DNA of 41,799 nucleotides from an uncultured Collinsella sp. (lineage in GTDB: Bacteria > Actinomycetota > Coriobacteriia > Coriobacteriales > Coriobacteriaceae), in contig CAAFEX010000003.1 of NCBI GenBank assembly GCA_900762015.1, positions 1 to 41,799 on the forward strand, read 5' to 3'. Position 1 is the stretch's first letter. Every line of letters begins with the position of its first letter. Below the pieces are notes generated by a model. That model worked only from the letters and a program-made list of their open reading frames with translations. It was not told the origin of the DNA and ran no database searches. A program made the position numbers and the translations under genes. This document shows positions 23,373 to 34,542 of this stretch, in pieces.

Positions 23373-25673
23373 ATGGTTAAGCTGTACGAGGACGGCATCT
23401 ACCTGCGCGGCGGCAGCGAGGTTGTGCCTGCGGCCGAGGCTGCCGAGCGCGGTATTACGCAGACGCCCGAGGATGCCAAGCGCGGTACCATTGCGTATTC
23501 GATTCTCCAGGCACACAACACGTCCGGCGACCCCGAGGCGCTCAAGATTCGTTTCGATGCCATGGCGAGCCACGATATCACCTTCGTCGGCATCATCCAG
23601 ACGGCGCGCGCCTCGGGTATGGAGCAGTTCCCGCTGCCCTACGTGCTTACCAACTGCCACAACTCGCTGTGCGCCGTGGGCGGCACCATCAACGAGGACG
23701 ACCATGTCTTTGGCCTCTCGGCTGCCAAGAAGTACGGCGGCATCTTCGTCCCGCCCCATATCGCGGTCATCCATTCCTTTATGCGCGAGAACTTCGCCGG
23801 CTGCGGCAAGATGATCTTGGGCTCCGACTCGCACACCCGCTACGGTGCTCTGGGCACCATGGCCGTGGGCGAGGGCGGCGGCGAGCTGGCAAAGCAGCTG
23901 CTGCGCGACACCTACGATGTCGCCTATCCCGGCGTCGTCGCCATCTGCCTCACGGGCGCCCCGCGTCCCGGCGTCGGCCCGCACGACGTGGCGCTCGCCA
24001 TCATCCGTGCCGTCTTTGCCAAGGGCTACGTCAAGAACAAGGTCATGGAGTTTGTGGGCCCCGGCATCGCGAGCATGACGACCGACTACCGCAACGGCGT
24101 CGATGTCATGACCACCGAGACCACCTGCCTGTCGAGCATCTGGGCCACCGACGAGGACACGCACGCGTTTTTGACCATGCACGGTCGCGGCGACGACTAC
24201 CGCGAGCTCAAGCCCGCCGATGTTGCCTACTACGACGGCTGCGTCGAGGTCGATCTGTCGAGCATCAAGCCCATGATTGCGCTGCCATTCCATCCTTCCA
24301 ACGGCTTTGAGATCGACGAGCTCAACGAGAACCTCGAGGACATCCTGCACGAGGTCGAGCTCGAGGCAGCCAAGATCGGCGAGGGCAAGACGCACTTTAG
24401 CCTGCTCGACAAGATCGTCGACGGCAAGCTGCACGTGCAGCAGGGCGTTATCGCCGGCTGCTCGGGCGGCAACTACGACTCCGTGGTGCAGGCGGCCCGC
24501 GTACTCAAGGGCGCCAACACCGGCTGCGGCGAGTTCTCGCTGTCGGTTTATCCCACGAGCCAGCCCGTGGCACTCGAGCTTACACGCCGCGGCTACATCT
24601 ATGACCTTATGGAGGCCGGCGCGATTGTGCGCACGGCATTCTGCGGCCCGTGTTTCGGCGCCGGCGACACGCCCGCCAACAACGGCCTGTCCATCCGCCA
24701 CACCACGCGCAACTTCCCCAACCGCGAGGGTTCCAAGCCGGGCAATGGCCAGCTGAGCGCCGTGGCCCTGATGGACGCCCGCTCCATTGCGGCGACGGCT
24801 GCCAACGGTGGCGTCCTGACGCCGGCGACCGATCTGCCCGAGGAGACTTGGGACGAGGCCTGCGAGTACACCTTTGACGACGCGCCGTACAAGAAGCGCG
24901 TGTACTGGGGCTTTGGCAAGGCGGAGCCTGCCGACGAGCTGGTCGAGGGTCCCAACATCAAGCCGTGGCCCGCGATGGAGCCCCTCGGCGACGACATCCT
25001 GCTCAAGGTGTGCTCCAAGATCATGGACCCGGTCACCACGACCGACGAGCTCATTCCCTCGGGCGAGACGAGCTCCTTCCGCTCCAACCCGCTGGGTCTG
25101 GCAGAGTTTACGCTCAGCCGTCGCGACCCGGCCTACGTGGGTCGTTCCAAGGAGGTCGACGCCGTGGAGAAGCGTCGCGTTGCCGGTGAAGCCGCGGGCG
25201 ACCTGGCGGCGCTCGATGCCGAGCTTGCAAGCGTGTTTGAGGCACTGGCCGGCGCCGGTGTCGCGGCCGATGCCAAGGCGACTGAGTACGGCTCCATGCT
25301 CTATGCCAAGAAGCCCGGTGACGGTTCCGCCCGCGAGCAGGCCGCGAGCTGCCAGCGCGTGATCGGTGGCCTGGCCAACATCGTCCACGAGTACGCCACC
25401 AAGCGCTATCGCTCCAACGTGATGAACTGGGGCATGGTGCCCTTCCAGATGGAGGCGGAGCCCAACTTTGAGGTGGGCGACTACGTCTTTGTGCCGGGTA
25501 TCCGTGCCGCGCTCGATGGCGACCTGAAGAACATCGCCGCCTACGTGGTGCGCGCCGACGGCACGGTCGAGCAGATTGAGCTCTACATTGCCGATATGAC
25601 GGCAGAGGAGCGTGCCATCGTCAAGGCCGGCTGCCTGATCAACTACAACAAGTTCAAGGCCGCTGCCGAGTAA
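23373..25673 (+). CDS. Aconitase-family hydratase, YbhJ-like
   Basis: A 766-residue protein of the aconitase superfamily. Cys363 (GCSGGNYD), Cys424 and Cys427 (CGPCFGAG) match the three cysteine ligands of the catalytic [4Fe-4S] cluster; GSDSHTRYGALGTMAVGEGG is the substrate-binding motif, and the swivelling C-terminal domain ends near NYNKF. Its length and motif style fit the uncharacterised hydratase group that includes E. coli YbhJ better than AcnA or AcnB. It may be a true aconitase or act on another 2- or 3-hydroxy acid. GGGAGA sets the start at 23373. It stands alone, so context gives no substrate. Confidence 0.85.
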   Translation: MVKLYEDGIYLRGGSEVVPAAEAAERGITQTPEDAKRGTIAYSILQAHNTSGDPEALKIRFDAMASHDITFVGIIQTARASGMEQFPLPYVLTNCHNSLCAVGGTINEDDHVFGLSAAKKYGGIFVPPHIAVIHSFMRENFAGCGKMILGSDSHTRYGALGTMAVGEGGGELAKQLLRDTYDVAYPGVVAICLTGAPRPGVGPHDVALAIIRAVFAKGYVKNKVMEFVGPGIASMTTDYRNGVDVMTTETTCLSSIWATDEDTHAFLTMHGRGDDYRELKPADVAYYDGCVEVDLSSIKPMIALPFHPSNGFEIDELNENLEDILHEVELEAAKIGEGKTHFSLLDKIVDGKLHVQQGVIAGCSGGNYDSVVQAARVLKGANTGCGEFSLSVYPTSQPVALELTRRGYIYDLMEAGAIVRTAFCGPCFGAGDTPANNGLSIRHTTRNFPNREGSKPGNGQLSAVALMDARSIAATAANGGVLTPATDLPEETWDEACEYTFDDAPYKKRVYWGFGKAEPADELVEGPNIKPWPAMEPLGDDILLKVCSKIMDPVTTTDELIPSGETSSFRSNPLGLAEFTLSRRDPAYVGRSKEVDAVEKRRVAGEAAGDLAALDAELASVFEALAGAGVAADAKATEYGSMLYAKKPGDGSAREQAASCQRVIGGLANIVHEYATKRYRSNVMNWGMVPFQMEAEPNFEVGDYVFVPGIRAALDGDLKNIAAYVVRADGTVEQIELYIADMTAEERAIVKAGCLINYNKFKAAAE

Positions 25674-25685
25674 CGTTGCTGTACG

Positions 25686-25755
25686 CCCCGGACACACCTT
25701 TCCCTTGTGCTCACGCGCTTCGCGAGGGTCGCCCGAGGGAAAGGTGTGTCCGGGG
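25686..25755. repeat. 20-bp perfect inverted repeat after the hydratase gene
   Basis: CCCCGGACACACCTTTCCCT (25686-25705) and its exact inverse (25736-25755) flank a 30-bp loop with a small CGCG hairpin. There is no T-run, so it is not a standard terminator. The full 20-bp match suggests a structured 3' end or an inserted repeat. Confidence 0.7.
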
Positions 25756-25811
25756 CTACCGCGACGTTCTCGTTGGGTCTTGAGGGACGCTAATAAATAG
25801 ACTTGCTTGAT

Positions 25812-25842
25812 GCCGCCTCTGTTAATGGGGCGGCTTCTTTTT
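25812..25842 (+). terminator. Terminator downstream of the hydratase gene
   Basis: GCCGCC (25812-25817) pairs with GGCGGC (25829-25834), followed by TTCTTTTT. Confidence 0.65.
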
Positions 25843-25850
25843 GTCGAAAA

Positions 25851-25883
25851 CCACCACAAAGGGGCCTGTCCCTTTCGTGGTGG
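25851..25883. repeat. R2 hairpin with CCACCAC arms, copy 1
   Basis: CCACCACAAAGGG pairs with CCCTTTCGTGGTGG around GCCTGT, which gives GGGAC on the opposite strand. It lies at the 3' side of the following minus-strand gene. Confidence 0.75.
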
Positions 25884-25937
25884 TGGGGGCGAGCTCGATG
25901 CTGCCGTGCTCGCTGAACGACATTCTAATGAGCGTCT

Positions 25938-26606
25938 CTACAGGATTTCATCCGGGCTGGCGGGTTTGGTTGTTTTGGGGATGCCGAGTTTGGATGACGC
26001 GAAATCGTCAACATTGTCCTTGATTCCGTCTCTGGTGTAGACAGTGACCATATAGGTGCTGTGTCCGAATTCGCACTTGTCGCGTATTGCCCAGGCATCC
26101 CAGTAGGCGGCTCCGTTTCGCCCTTTGATTTTTCCGACACGGCGGAGTTCTGTTCGCTTTAATTTCCGGTTGCTATAGATGGTTCGACCGGCTTCCGCGG
26201 TGAGCCCGCACTGTCCAAGCAGCTTGTCGAGGACTTGGTTCATGTGGCGCTCATCGGTGTTTGGTGCGTAGTCGTAGGCGAGGGTGATGGAGTCGAGTGG
26301 CTGGTCGTCGATCAGATAGTTTAGCGCCTGAGGTTCAAGGCAGAAATAGGGGGAGCATCCGTCGACCTTGCCGAGCAACGGTAACTTGGACTGCCAACTT
26401 CCGGTGGGAATTGCATATTCGTAGAACACGCCACGGCAGACAAAGGAGAGCGAGGTGGCACGCGAGCCGGCGTCGATCATCCCGCAAAGATCGAAGGGCG
26501 AGGCGATACCAAAAGAAAAGGGCGTGATGACGATAAGGAAGAGCATCACGATGGGTATGGCGAAAATGGCAATGACGTTGCGGCCGGTGGAATGAGACGG
26601 CTTCAT
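25938..26606 (-). CDS. Membrane-anchored protein of unknown function
   Basis: A 222-residue protein with one N-terminal membrane segment (about 11-33, VIAIFAIPIVMLFLIVITPF) and an extracytoplasmic domain with six cysteines, which could form disulfides. No family is recognised. GGGGAG precedes the start at 26606. It is flanked on both sides by R2 hairpins and stands opposite another unknown anchored protein of nearly the same size, but the two do not look homologous by eye. Confidence 0.72.
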   Translation of the reverse strand: MKPSHSTGRNVIAIFAIPIVMLFLIVITPFSFGIASPFDLCGMIDAGSRATSLSFVCRGVFYEYAIPTGSWQSKLPLLGKVDGCSPYFCLEPQALNYLIDDQPLDSITLAYDYAPNTDERHMNQVLDKLLGQCGLTAEAGRTIYSNRKLKRTELRRVGKIKGRNGAAYWDAWAIRDKCEFGHSTYMVTVYTRDGIKDNVDDFASSKLGIPKTTKPASPDEIL

Positions 26607-26717
26607 ATGATCTCCCCGAGACAAAAAGCTGTTGAGGATAGATAGAAATAGATATATTCAGATAACAAGTTAAGTTTAATCTCTGGACGTGAGATGGTCG
26701 ACCGTTAGCGCCGAAAG

Positions 26718-26750
26718 CCACCACAAAGGAGCCTGGCCCCTTTGTGGTGG
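26718..26750. repeat. R2 hairpin with CCACCAC arms, copy 2
   Basis: CCACCACAAAGG (26718-26729) pairs exactly with CCTTTGTGGTGG (26739-26750). It is in the divergent spacer between the two unknown genes. Confidence 0.75.
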
Positions 26751-26838
26751 AGGGGAGTGGGCGGCTTCTTTTGGTGATAGTGTTAGCTGGCGGTATCATT
26801 AGCGCACGTCGCAGGTTTGCATTGTGAGGTGTTTTGCC

Positions 26839-27510
26839 GTGAGCCGTTTTGCCCGTATTGGATTGATTGTCTTGGCGCTTGCGATCACCGTGGTTGGCAT
26901 GGGTGCTGTCGGTATGGCGTTTCTGCCTGCTGCGGTGACGGAGCCGGTGGTCAAGCCTGTGACTCAATCTGTCGAACTTCTGACCGGCGCCGCCAAGCCT
27001 GAGACCATTACCGTTGATTTTGATGAGCAACCGGCTGCGCTGGGCATTAGTAATTATCCACATATTCAGCTTGGGGCTATGCGCTATACCACGGATTCTA
27101 GTCTGATCGACAGGGCGTCCGAGCTACTCAGGGGCAAAACATTTAAGCGTTGGTACGGATATGCGTCCTATCGGGCAAAAGCGAACGACATGGTTGGCGG
27201 ATGCCACTCTTCCATCGAGCTGGACACTGCAAACGGCGCAAAGTTATGTGATGTCTCGTACGATCCGGGCTACCAGGGCAATGAGGGTCCGGGCATCTAT
27301 ATCATGGACGGCGATGTCGCCTATGTCATGGAGGGCGACCAGACCGAGCTCAACGATTTTATGGGCCAGTGTATCCAAGATGCCTATAAACAGACCTGCT
27401 TGCCCGACCCGCAGACTGCACGCGATAGTGGGTCTGCCCGTACATGGCTGTTCGAGGATGAGATGCCCTGGACCGTCGAATCGGGAAGTACGGGTTCGGC
27501 GAAGGAGTAG
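26839..27510 (+). CDS. Signal-anchored protein of unknown function
   Basis: A 223-residue protein: N-terminal membrane segment (about 6-32, ARIGLIVLALAITVVGMGAV...) and an outside domain with four cysteines (two in GGCHSS and LCDVSY, two near the C-terminus in GQCIQD and QTCLP). No family is recognised. GTG at 26839 is taken as the start because GAGGTG lies eight bases upstream. It is divergent from the other anchored protein. Confidence 0.7.
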   Translation: MSRFARIGLIVLALAITVVGMGAVGMAFLPAAVTEPVVKPVTQSVELLTGAAKPETITVDFDEQPAALGISNYPHIQLGAMRYTTDSSLIDRASELLRGKTFKRWYGYASYRAKANDMVGGCHSSIELDTANGAKLCDVSYDPGYQGNEGPGIYIMDGDVAYVMEGDQTELNDFMGQCIQDAYKQTCLPDPQTARDSGSARTWLFEDEMPWTVESGSTGSAKE

Positions 27511-27519
27511 AGACCGCGA

Positions 27520-27553
27520 CCACCACAAAGGTACCCGTCCCCTTTGTAGTAGT
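27520..27553. repeat. R2 hairpin with CCACCAC arms, copy 3
   Basis: CCACCACAAAGG pairs with CCTTTGTAGTAG (two G-U-type changes) around a GTACCCGTCC core. It begins nine bases after the stop codon of the preceding gene. Confidence 0.7.
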
Positions 27554-27561
27554 TCTCGGTT

Positions 27562-27781
27562 TGTCTCGATCTGTAACATCTTGGCCGCTAAAAGTGGGCC
27601 TGGTGTTACAGATTTAGATTTTCGATTCAGGTGTCTTCGTTCGTCTCGATTTGTAACAGATAGAGCTCTATTTGCCGAGTAGATGTTACAGATTGAGACA
27701 AACGGTTGCCGCTGGTCATTTTCTCTCGATCTGTAACATCTAGGATCAAAAATGGCTGCTAGATGTTACAGATCGAGACGG
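27562..27781. repeat. R4 triplet of CTGTAACA hairpins
   Basis: Three consecutive units (about 27562-27620, 27642-27702, 27722-27781), each TCTCGATYTGTAACANNT ... TGTTACAGATNGAGA. The third is a perfect 20-bp stem (27724-27743 with 27759-27778). Loops differ between units. No gene is seen in the 446 bases between 27511 and 27956. Confidence 0.78.
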
Positions 27782-27840
27782 TAGTACGCCTGGGCAGCGG
27801 CGGGCTGACATCTCAGTACCCTATCCATCAATCACTCAGA

Positions 27841-27876
27841 AAATCTTATATATAGAGACTTAGATTTGTGTATAAG
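27841..27876 (+). promoter_or_regulatory. clpB promoter block shared with dnaK
   Basis: AAATCTTATAT-N5-GACTTAGATTT at 27841-27867, then TATAAG at 27871-27876. It is identical in both conserved parts to the block before dnaK. CTCAGA lies just upstream in both. Confidence 0.6.
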
Positions 27877-27956
27877 ATCGTGCAAAGCTGGCAACAATAC
27901 TTCTCGAACAACGTGAAGCCGCCCCGTAGGGCGGCCGCCCCAAGAGAGGTGATTCC

Positions 27957-30584
<2,628 letters not shown>

Positions 30585-30630
30585 ATTTTGGGACATGCCT
30601 TAAAATCTACCAGCCGTCTCTAAACGCCAA

Positions 30631-30666
30631 GGGCGGCGGATCCAATTGGGTCCGCCGCCCTTTTTC
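30631..30666 (+). terminator. clpB terminator
   Basis: GGGCGGCGGA pairs with TCCGCCGCCC across a short loop and is followed by TTTTT. Confidence 0.92.
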
Positions 30667-30715
30667 GTGCGACAATCGATGATATTGAACGGATGCGATG
30701 CGAGGAGCTATGCAG

Positions 30716-30889
30716 ATGAAAGACGAGATCAAGACAAGCGCGCCGGCGCTCAAGCCCACGTCCAAACCGGCGCCCAAGCCGCGCGACCCCTATATCCGTG
30801 CCGAGAACGAGGACGACGACGGCTACGATCCCTACAGTGATCGCCGCCCCGAGCGCGAGCCAATGTTCGAAGCCGACCCGTGGCGCTGA
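30716..30889 (+). CDS. Small Pro/Lys/Asp-rich protein of unknown function
   Basis: A 57-residue, probably disordered protein: a Lys/Pro/Ala-rich first half (KTSAPALKPTSKPAPKP) and an acidic second half with DDDGYDPYSD. GAGGAG at 30702-30707 precedes two in-frame ATGs; the one at 30716 has better spacing. No family is recognised. It is supported by ribosome binding site and codon style only. Confidence 0.5.
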   Translation: MKDEIKTSAPALKPTSKPAPKPRDPYIRAENEDDDGYDPYSDRRPEREPMFEADPWR

Positions 30890-30914
30890 GTGCCACCCAA
30901 AAGGCCACCAATTA

Positions 30915-30981
30915 AGTTGCGGTGAAATAGGGACTGTTTTGCAGTTTGACCAGCAAAAACAGTCCCTATTTCACCGCAACT
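30915..30981. repeat. R2 palindrome with GGTGAAATA arms
   Basis: AGTTGCGGTGAAATAGGGAC plus TGTTTTGC (30915-30942) pairs with 30953-30981, with one extra base. The GGGAC core is the same as in the other R2 copies, but the arms are new. It lies between convergent genes. Confidence 0.8.
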
Positions 30982-31022
30982 GCGTTAGGGATGTGGGCGT
31001 TGGGCGGCTGTCTTCGGGCCGG

Positions 31023-32519
31023 CTAGTCCTGGGCTTTGATGCTCGGCAGCAGGATCTGCGCGAGGTAGTCGGTTTCGAGCTTAGTGGCACCATCGGCCTT
31101 GCCGTCTTTACCCACCAGGTCGTTCTTGATCTGGCTATAGGTATAGCGGTTGCCGGTCGTCAGCTCGACAAGCTCAATGGTCGTGTCCATGGGGTAGGTT
31201 GACACGGGATTCTGCGTCCGTCCGTTGATGGTCTGGGGCACCACGTACGGATAGACGGGGCCGCTGGCGTAGACGGTATAACCGTTGCCTAGATTGGCCG
31301 CACCCAAAACCGTATCGCCCTCATCGGGCGTAAAGCTCTCGCCCTCGCGCACCGCGACGAGCGTCACGATCGGCGTATTGCTGTCGCCGGCAAGATAGAT
31401 GCATAGCGTGCTGCCATTCTGCCAAGTCCCGACCTTGCCGTACCACTCGACGGGGATATCGAGCTGGTAAAGGTCGGTTGCCTTGTGACGGGCGTCGGCA
31501 TCACGGGCCGCCTGTGCCTTTTGCGCGCTCACGGCATTGACGGCGGCGTCGCGCCGCGCGGTTGCCGCCTGCTGGAGCACCTTGGCGGTGGCGGCGGAGC
31601 TCGCGCCTCTCTCCTCGGCATATTTGGCGGCGGCATCGATCTGGTCGTCGGTTACCGTGTCGGCCGAAGGCACCTTGAGCTTAAAGGTAGCCTGGGCACT
31701 TAAATCCTGTCCATCGCTCTTAACGGTGACCTGCGTCTTGGTGGTCGGGACGGTATAGATGGTGCCGTCGGCCGCGATGGGGGAGGCAGCGATGGAGAGC
31801 GTGTAATCGCCGGGCAGCAGTTTGATGCCGCGGCCGTGCTCGTCAACATAGAGCGTTTCGCTCACGGAGGAGCCGTCAGAATCCTGACCGCTCACCTGTA
31901 CGGGAATCTTGGAGCCAGTGGAACAGTCGAGGCCCGCGGCATGCACGCCAATCTGCACTGACATCATCGTGTGGGCATTGGCGGCGACAGCGGCAGCCTG
32001 CTCTTGCTGATATCCGTTCCAGGCAGCATAGCCTGCACCGCCGGCGACGAGCGCGACGGCCACGACACCGGCGACCATCAGATTGCGGCGCTTGGGCGAC
32101 ATCTTGCGATGGCGAACCTCGGCCTCGCGTGCCGAGGGAACGGACGGCAGGGGAATATCGCCCATGGCGATGGTCTCGTCCACGGCTGGTGCGGAACCCA
32201 GGCCAGGAAGCTCGCGGGTCAGCGAATCCTCGGCCGGCAAGCTGTCGAGCAAGACGGTTTCCTCGCCCGTGTCGGATTCGGGCTGGTTGCCGGCCTCGCT
32301 TTCGGTGTCTTCGTGATCTGCCTCATCTTCGGTAGGCTCGACGTCGTCTGCATCCTGATCATCGGACTGCGCCTCGGCTTCCGGCTCATCCTGCACATCA
32401 ACGCCCGAATCGTCAAACGCAATCTCATCGAGTGAAATTCGGTCTAAGCTCTCCAAGGCCTCAGCGCAAGCTTCTGCATCTTGGGCCGCATCCTCTTGAC
32501 CCATCGTCTCATTTTTCAT
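31023..32519 (-). CDS. Single-pass membrane protein with acidic cytoplasmic region, unknown function
   Basis: A 498-residue protein. The first 145 residues are strongly acidic and low in complexity; basic KMSPKRRN precedes one membrane segment (about 148-170, VAGVVAVALVAGGAGYAAW). Outside follow a beta-rich part (about 185-275), an Ala-rich helix (about 285-345) and a C-terminal domain (about 350-498) with VEWYGKVGTWQNGS and YTVYASGPVYPY. It could be a cell-surface stress or adhesion factor, but no known domain is recognised. GGGGGAT precedes the start at 32519. Confidence 0.8.
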   Translation of the reverse strand: MKNETMGQEDAAQDAEACAEALESLDRISLDEIAFDDSGVDVQDEPEAEAQSDDQDADDVEPTEDEADHEDTESEAGNQPESDTGEETVLLDSLPAEDSLTRELPGLGSAPAVDETIAMGDIPLPSVPSAREAEVRHRKMSPKRRNLMVAGVVAVALVAGGAGYAAWNGYQQEQAAAVAANAHTMMSVQIGVHAAGLDCSTGSKIPVQVSGQDSDGSSVSETLYVDEHGRGIKLLPGDYTLSIAASPIAADGTIYTVPTTKTQVTVKSDGQDLSAQATFKLKVPSADTVTDDQIDAAAKYAEERGASSAATAKVLQQAATARRDAAVNAVSAQKAQAARDADARHKATDLYQLDIPVEWYGKVGTWQNGSTLCIYLAGDSNTPIVTLVAVREGESFTPDEGDTVLGAANLGNGYTVYASGPVYPYVVPQTINGRTQNPVSTYPMDTTIELVELTTGNRYTYSQIKNDLVGKDGKADGATKLETDYLAQILLPSIKAQD

Positions 32520-32650
32520 ATATCCCCCAAGCTCAATATCGGGACAACAATGTACCCAAAAACAGAGTCATATAGAGCTGTCAGGCGATCGGAAATCTGA
32601 TTTTATCTGTGCGAGAGGTTTCGAATATGTGCGTGGATGCGCGCAACAAC

Positions 32651-32690
32651 AAAAAGCCCCCGGAAAGCGGACAAATCGCTTTCCGGGGGC
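32651..32690 (-). terminator. Terminator of the TetR / membrane protein transcript
   Basis: A perfect 14-bp stem (32656-32669 with 32677-32690). On the minus strand it is followed by TTTTTGTT. Confidence 0.9.
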
Positions 32691-32760
32691 ATGCAATACG
32701 TTGCATTGCGCGGAGCCGGCCAGGCGGCTTCACATTTAAGCGGCGTTTGCGCCGGGTATG

Positions 32761-33768
32761 TTACTCGGCGTGCGCGTAATCAACCTTGGCGCGGCGAGCA
32801 GCAGCCTTCTCCCAATCGCTGGTGCCCTCAAAGACATCCTGCTTGTAGGGATTGCGGCCGAGCTTCTTGGCACGGTAGGCGATGTAGATGATCGCGGCGA
32901 CGTTGGCGACCAGTGCGGCGATCGAGACCGCGGTAGCGGCGCCGGGGTCGAGCGTGGAGTGGGTCACAAAGATGGACTCCTCCTGGAAGAACGGGAACAC
33001 CTGGGCAAACATGCACCAAATAGCCAGCGTAAAGGCGCGGTTCTGGATCCAGCCGCCCTTGTTCCAGATAAAGGCGGCGACGGTGGGCGCCAGCAGCAGC
33101 GCAAAGCCGCAGAACCAGGAGTGGGTGGGCAGGCAGTTGTAGGTGTAGCAGAAGTTCCAGATATCGTAGGCGATGATGTAGACCCAGGTCATGTCGGGCC
33201 ACAGCATGTCGGTCTGATCCTCGGAGGCGTAGACGCTCCACCAACCGGTCATGCAGAAGATGTTGATGATACCGGCGATGCCGTTGAACACGTTGTTCCA
33301 GCCGGCCAGCTGCGTGGCACCTTCGGAGGTGACCCAGGTGGACTTGCCCAGGACAAAGAAGTGATAGGCGCTCTCAAAGTCGGACACGACGGCGATCATG
33401 ATGTTGATGGCGACGATCACAAACGGCCATGCGCGGAACCAATGCGCCTTGCCAATCTTGCCCCACTGGTACTTAATGGCAATGAAGCCCCAGCAACCGG
33501 CCAGCGCCGCGTATACCTTGGCGTAGTGGAACCAGCTGTTCTGGTACACATGGGTGGGGTTGGTGAGCGCCCACTCGGCACCCTGCGAGACGCCGATGGC
33601 GATGGCGACGCAGTAGATGGTCATGGCCAGCGGAGCCACGCCAAAGATGATTGCCGCGCCCAGCTTGGTGCGGCGGCCGACCTCGTTGAGCACGATCAGG
33701 CCAATAAAGACCATGGCCCAGCCGGCCCAGTGGATAAGGGTATCGCTACCTCAAACATCGAACAGCAT
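32761..33768 (-). CDS. Polytopic membrane protein (DUF5692-like) with an in-frame TGA at codon 6
   Basis: Membrane protein with about nine hydrophobic segments, rich in Trp and Tyr, and a charged C-terminal tail. From memory it resembles the uncharacterised DUF5692 family; function unknown. The uninterrupted frame begins at an ATG at 33714 (317 residues) with no good ribosome binding site. In the same frame 54 bases upstream there is ATG (33768) with AAAGGAGAG at ideal distance, and it reads MLFDV, then TGA (33753-33751), then GSDTLIHWAGWA and on into the rest. So the natural start is probably 33768 and codon 6 is a nonsense mutation, a recoded codon or a sequencing error. It follows the TetR gene by 63 bp on the same strand. 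Confidence 0.72.
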
Positions 33769-33831
33769 GCTGCTCTCCTTTCACACGCCCGCGGCCCCTC
33801 TTCTGATCGCGGGCAGTTTGGCCAAATGTCG

Positions 33832-34494
33832 TCAGTTCTGGGGCTTGCGCTCCGGATACTTGGCGGTATAGCCCTCGATGTGGAGTGTCGAGGCGATGAT
33901 TTCCTTGACCGTCTCGTCGGGCACATCGGGGTGCGTGCGGATATACATCAACAACCCCATGATGAGGGTGTAGAACGTCTCGTAGACATGGTCGATGCGT
34001 AGCTCATGATGGGCGGCAAAATCCACCACGGTGGTGTCGCAGATATACTGCGCCACACGCTGGACCACGTTGTGCAAAAAGCCGCCGTAGAGCGCGCCGC
34101 TGCTTGAGGTGAGCGTACTCGGCAGCTCGTGGCCGCTGACGACCAGGCGCTTAAAGAGCGGGGCGACGGTGTCGAGTGCGCCCTCGATATCACCGACGGT
34201 GCGGTTGGCATTCCACTGCTCGAGCTCGGAGATAAAACCGTCGATCGCCTCGTCCATGACGGCGGTGACAGCGGCGTCCATGTCGGCAAAGTAGTGGTAG
34301 AACAATGAGCGCGTGCAGCCGGCTCGCTTGGTCACGGCCGAGACGGATAGATGCGACACGCCTAGCTCAGAGCTCACGGTGCGCACGGCGGCGAGGATCT
34401 CGCGACGGCGTTCGTCGCCCGTCAAGCGCTTTGCCGCGCTATCGGATGCGGGGACGGCATCGACCACAGAGGTATCTGCTGTGTTGTTGCTCAT
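33832..34494 (-). CDS. TetR/AcrR-family transcriptional regulator
   Basis: A 220-residue regulator: N-terminal TetR helix-turn-helix (about 28-75, ending AVTKRAGCTRSLFYHYFADMD) and an all-helical ligand domain. A 20-residue polar N-terminal extension precedes the DNA-binding part. It is divergent from the large oxidoreductase gene and upstream of the membrane protein gene. Two palindromes in the shared spacer are likely operators. It may respond to the substrate of the oxidoreductase; the ligand is unknown. Confidence 0.9.
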   Translation of the reverse strand: MSNNTADTSVVDAVPASDSAAKRLTGDERRREILAAVRTVSSELGVSHLSVSAVTKRAGCTRSLFYHYFADMDAAVTAVMDEAIDGFISELEQWNANRTVGDIEGALDTVAPLFKRLVVSGHELPSTLTSSSGALYGGFLHNVVQRVAQYICDTTVVDFAAHHELRIDHVYETFYTLIMGLLMYIRTHPDVPDETVKEIIASTLHIEGYTAKYPERKPQN

Positions 34495-34542
34495 GTTTTG
34501 CCGCCTTTCATCCTCTTTTGCCTGACCGTTCGCCTAACAGTC

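Noticed and set aside
23307..25859. Long open frame opposite the hydratase gene
   Set aside because: Antisense shadow; the real gene has intact aconitase motifs on the plus strand.
27562..27781. CRISPR array
   Set aside because: Only three units, each itself palindromic with 40-60 bp spacing and no cas genes; better described as hairpin repeats.
33714..33768. Selenocysteine codon as firm annotation
   Set aside because: No clear SECIS at the usual distance and no sel genes in the window; kept only as one of several explanations.
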